NCBI GenBank assembly: GCA_025456495.1 | Contig: JALOKO010000060.1 | Coordinates: forward strand, 1 to 11,688 | DNA: 11,688 nucleotides | From: Bryobacterales bacterium | GTDB lineage: Bacteria > Acidobacteriota > Terriglobia > Bryobacterales > Bryobacteraceae | Direction of reading: 5' to 3' | Part shown: in pieces, positions 11,528-11,688 of the stretch | Layout of the letters: every line of letters begins with the position of its first letter | How positions within the stretch are numbered: position 1 is the first letter of the stretch | The notes under the pieces: model-generated | Told to the model about the DNA's origin: nothing | Database searches by the model: none | The model's input: only the letters and a program-made list of their open reading frames with translations | Program-made: the position numbers and the translations under genes

Positions 11528-11688
11528 ATGGAATAGTCCTCGTTGAAGATGCGCGCTTCCTTCAGGCTGACGAAGACATCGTCGCCCAGGCTGAGGTTCA
11601 GCGCGCGCAGGCGTTCATGGGCCAACTCCACCAGAATCGGTTCGCCGTCGGCGCGTGAAAGCTCCACCTTCGCCGACGGGCCTGCTAC
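11524..11688 (-). CDS. cysA: Sulfate ABC transporter ATP-binding protein, C-terminal end
   Basis: Only the last 54 residues lie in the window; the gene begins beyond the right edge. The segment resembles the C-terminal TOBE-like domain of CysA-type sulfate/thiosulfate importer ATPases: K-V-E-L-S-R-A-D-G-E-P-I-L-V-E-L, a helix HERLRALNL, then LGDDVFVSLKEARIF and the characteristic terminus E-D-Y-S-I. CysA would energise sulfate import with CysT/CysW and a binding protein, feeding cysteine synthesis. The nucleotide-binding domain is not visible, so another TOBE-bearing importer ATPase (molybdate or iron) is possible, though the ending favours CysA. The stop codon (11526-11524) lies inside the last, degenerate copy of repeat C. 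Confidence 0.7.
   Translation of the reverse strand, partial: VAGPSAKVELSRADGEPILVELAHERLRALNLSLGDDVFVSLKEARIFNEDYSI

Noticed and set aside
11425..11658. 77-codon plus-strand open frame through repeat C
   Set aside because: The repeat cycles through frames because 19 is not a multiple of 3, and the frame is antisense to cysA.

Overview
The window looks like a chromosomal segment of a GC-rich Gram-negative bacterium. It carries lptD, the outer-membrane LPS translocon, together with predicted lipoproteins and a Tat-type lipoprotein signal. The mix of exported class C serine hydrolases, a Tat-exported sugar isomerase-like lipoprotein, DinB and DUF2905 proteins, and short direct repeats in the spacers fits Acidobacteriota (Solibacter/Bryobacter-like). 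That phylum is an inference from gene content, not a proof. I see no prophage, transposase, CRISPR array or integrase.

Layout from left to right. A class C beta-lactamase-type serine hydrolase runs leftward off the window (984 to 1). An unrecognised 150-aa gene (1205-1660) has a TATAAT promoter and a structured leader. A small DUF2905 membrane protein (minus, 1848-2075) diverges from a hot-dog acyl-CoA thioesterase (2228-2641). A Tat-lipoprotein sugar phosphate isomerase/epimerase-like TIM barrel follows (2726-3718), then a convergent zinc-ribbon/RDD membrane protein (minus, 3853-4947). This diverges from lptD (about 5107-7617), whose start codon is not clear. A compact four-gene minus-strand cluster (9406 to 7701) encodes a zinc-ribbon protein, a DinB-family protein, a lipoprotein-like protein and a two-helix membrane protein. 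It shares a 25-bp divergent promoter gap with a second class C serine hydrolase (9432-10997). The right end holds two tandem tRNA-Cys(GCA) genes (11178-11251 and 11294-11368) and the C-terminal end of a sulfate ABC transporter ATPase (cysA-like, minus, 11524-11688).

Themes. Three spacers contain short tandem direct repeats (16 nt x3, 17 nt x4, 19 nt x6), and a 15-nt in-frame duplication lies in a lipoprotein signal peptide. Three gene starts (984, 2228, 9432) have a TANNNT -10 box 7-8 nt before the ATG, the arrangement expected for leaderless transcripts. The genes form ordinary envelope and housekeeping neighbourhoods rather than one obvious dedicated system. The least explained parts are the four-gene minus-strand cluster, the paired tRNA-Cys genes beside cysA, and the unresolved lptD start. 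No gene-free stretch exceeds 300 bases; the longest gaps (985-1204, 10998-11177, 4948-5106, 11369-11523) are described as features.
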